NCBI RefSeq assembly: GCF_030687395.1
Contig: NZ_CP117430.1
Location: 2,728,001 to 2,792,000 of the forward strand
DNA from: Pseudomonas wuhanensis
GTDB lineage: Bacteria > Pseudomonadota > Gammaproteobacteria > Pseudomonadales > Pseudomonadaceae
DNA: 64,000 nucleotides
Direction of reading: 5' to 3'
Below are positions 62,425-64,000 of this stretch, piece after piece. Made by a program: the position numbers and the translations under genes. Each line of letters starts with the position of its first letter. The stretch's first letter is position 1. The notes beneath the pieces were generated by a model. It did no database searches and was not told the DNA's origin. It worked only from the letters and a program-made list of their open reading frames with translations.

Positions 62425-63797
62425 GGGACTGTCAGAAATTTTGTGTTCGGGCATAACATGTTGAAAAGGAGCATGTATGCCGACCAAAAAGAAACCGGCC
62501 TCGGAGGCCAAAACCCAGCTTCCTTCGATTCCGAAGGAGCTGATCGATCAGTTCGTTAAAGGCCCAATGAGCGCCGAGGCGATTCAGGACGCATCCATGG
62601 CGTTCAAAAAGGCGCTTATCGAGCGAGCCCTTGGCGCGGAGCTGGGTCACCACCTTGGCTACCCTCAGGGCGCGGAGCGCCCTGAGGAGTCGAGTAACCA
62701 GCGCAACGGCAAAAGCAGCAAGACCGTGCTGACCGATGATGGCCCGCTGCGTCTGGACATTCCTCGGGATCGCGATGGCAGCTTCGCGCCAATGCTGATC
62801 CCCAAGCATGAGCGTCGGTTCACGGGCTTCGACGACAAAATCATTGCCATGTACGCCCGTGGCATGACCGTCCGAGAGATCCGGGCATTCCTTTCGGAGC
62901 AGTACGGGACCGATGTTTCCCATGATTTCATCAGCTCGGTCACTGACGCAGTGTTGGAGGAAGTGACTGCCTGGCAACAACGCCCGCTTGAGCCGATGTA
63001 TCCGGTGATTTTCTTCGATGCGCTGCGGGTCAAAATCCGTGAGGAAGGACTGGTTCGCAACAAGGCCATCTACCTGGCTCTGGGCGTGCTGCCGGACGGC
63101 ACCCGAGACATTTTGGGCATCTGGATTGAGACCACTGAGGGGGCCAAGTTCTGGATGAAGGTCTTCAACGACCTCAAGACCCGTGGCGTTGAGGATGTAT
63201 TGATCGCGGTAACTGACGGCCTTAAAGGCATGCCAGAAGCCTTGAGTGCGGTGTTTCCGACGACGACCTTGCAGACCTGCATCGTGCACCTGATCCGTAA
63301 CAGTCTTGATTACGCCTCCTGGGACAAGCGCCGCGAGTTGGCCAAAGCCCTCAAGCCGGTTTATCAGGCGCTTAACGTTGAAGCTGCCGAGCAAGCTCTG
63401 GACGCATTTGAAACGGGGCCTTGGGGCAAACAATACCCAACAGTCGTAGCCGCTTGGAGACGTGCCTGGGATCGAGTCATCCCGTTTTTTGTCTTCCCGC
63501 CTGCCATCCGAAAAGTGATCTACACCACTAACGCCATCGAGAGCATCAATGCTCAGTTGCGCAAGATCATCAAGACAAGAGGCCACTTCCCGACTGATGA
63601 TGCAGCGACGAAGCTGATCTGGCTGGCACTGCAAAACATCACGGCCAATTGGGGCAGCGCAGCGCACGACTGGAAGAGCGCAATGAATCAGTTTGCGATT
63701 CTTTATGGCGATCGATTTACCAGGTCAAACTGGTGAAATGAGGGCTTGCCTTATGGCAGGCCGTTACCGGCCCGCACACAAAAAATCTGACACTCCC
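62425..63797 (+). mobile_element. Complete IS256-family insertion sequence (1373 bp)
   Basis: Terminal inverted repeats read GGGACTGTCAGAAATTTTGT on the left and, complemented, GGGAGTGTCAGATTTTTTGT on the right, continuing to GCGGGC. The flanks carry an identical 8-bp direct duplication, GCCCTTAC (62417-62424 and 63798-63805), the size expected for IS256. One intact transposase gene fills the element. Confidence 0.93.
62477..63736 (+). CDS. IS256-family transposase
   Basis: 419 residues, intact. DDE residues appear in FFDALRVKIREEG, in VTDGLKGMPEA and in the E of TTNAIESINAQLRK; the C2H-type spacing (TLQTCIVHLIRNSL) is also present. It catalyses copy-out transposition of this element. A GGAG ribosome site lies before the ATG. 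No frameshift or stop, so the element is likely active. Confidence 0.94.
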   Translation: MPTKKKPASEAKTQLPSIPKELIDQFVKGPMSAEAIQDASMAFKKALIERALGAELGHHLGYPQGAERPEESSNQRNGKSSKTVLTDDGPLRLDIPRDRDGSFAPMLIPKHERRFTGFDDKIIAMYARGMTVREIRAFLSEQYGTDVSHDFISSVTDAVLEEVTAWQQRPLEPMYPVIFFDALRVKIREEGLVRNKAIYLALGVLPDGTRDILGIWIETTEGAKFWMKVFNDLKTRGVEDVLIAVTDGLKGMPEALSAVFPTTTLQTCIVHLIRNSLDYASWDKRRELAKALKPVYQALNVEAAEQALDAFETGPWGKQYPTVVAAWRRAWDRVIPFFVFPPAIRKVIYTTNAIESINAQLRKIIKTRGHFPTDDAATKLIWLALQNITANWGSAAHDWKSAMNQFAILYGDRFTRSNW

Positions 63798-64000
63798 GCC
63801 CTTACGGCGGGTTACTTTGAAAAGCGCAAAGTAACCAAACGCTTTCGCCCCTGACGTACGGCCCTTCGCCTAGGCTCAGGGTACCCTCGCTCCGGTCCTG
63901 CTCCGTGGGCCCGCCGCCATCGGCCATCCATGGCCGGGGGCGGCTACCGCGGCATCCTTGCCGCGGTGCCCACTGCGCAGAACCTGCGCTCGGCCTTCCG
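63798..64000. repeat. Split copy of the large intergenic repeat, right part
   Basis: Continues the repeat after the insertion: GGCGGGTTACTTTGAAAAGC, the AAAGTAACCAAACGCTTTCG segment and the CCGCGGCATCCTTGCCGCGG palindrome, ending at the window edge in CTCGGCCTTCCG. The 8-bp target duplicate opens it. Confidence 0.88.

Noticed and set aside
62432..63667. Reverse-strand open frame opposite the transposase
   Set aside because: Shadow of the IS256-family transposase, which has its full catalytic set on the forward strand.

Overview
The window is a chromosomal segment of a Pseudomonas, most likely a denitrifier of the P. fluorescens group. The evidence is the GC-rich coding with Pseudomonas-type palindromic repeats (GTGGGAGCGGGCTTGC and relatives), Pseudomonas families (DUF1652, OsmE, CatR/BenR regulation of benzoate catabolism), and a nir-nor-nos supercluster in the Pseudomonas gene order. 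The assignment is inferred from gene content, not from a database match.

Layout. 0-8 kb: housekeeping and accessory genes (a diguanylate cyclase, a DUF2784 membrane protein, a DapA-family aldolase, the AzlCD exporter, an orphan sulfonate-type binding protein, a polysaccharide-deacetylase lipoprotein). 7.4-16.2 kb: aromatic catabolism. catR is divergent from catBCA, followed by a 160-bp MITE-like element, benR and benABC-benD. Together these take benzoate to catechol and into the beta-ketoadipate pathway. Two XylS/BenR-type operators precede benA. 16.2-23.4 kb: a patchwork of small, mostly unknown genes, plus OsmE, RtcB, a CBS protein and an SRAP (HMCES/YedK) protein. It includes a probable small RNA gene at about 20.03-20.13 kb and two paralogous small CxxC proteins.

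23.6-62.4 kb: an anaerobic-respiration island. It holds a CopD-like membrane protein, a HemN homologue that has lost all three cluster cysteines, true hemN, nosRZDFYL, a short-chain dehydrogenase with Cys in place of the catalytic Tyr, nirSMCFDLGHJEN (reverse strand), nirQOP, norCB, norD, dnr-dnrP, nnrS with a second CopD-like protein, ytfE/ric divergent from norR, pdxH, moaB-moeA and ubiUVT. Together these reduce nitrite to N2 (NirS, NorCB, NosZ), make heme d1 (NirFDLGHJEN) and heme without oxygen (HemN), and sense NO (Dnr, NorR). They also repair NO-damaged iron centres (YtfE), supply molybdenum cofactor precursors (MoaB, MoeA) and make ubiquinone without oxygen (UbiUVT). No nitrate reductase lies in the window. 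Anr/Dnr boxes (TTGAT-N4-RTCAA type) occur before the CopD-like gene, the hemN pair, nosR, the SDR, nirS/nirQ, norC, nnrS, pdxH and ubiU. At most of them a -10-like hexamer sits where a class II FNR promoter needs it.

Repeats. A large inverted repeat with arms of about 250 bp lies between the SDR and nirN. A further copy of its arm at the right edge is split by a complete IS256-family element (1373 bp, 8-bp target duplication). Several REP pairs lie in other intergenic gaps.
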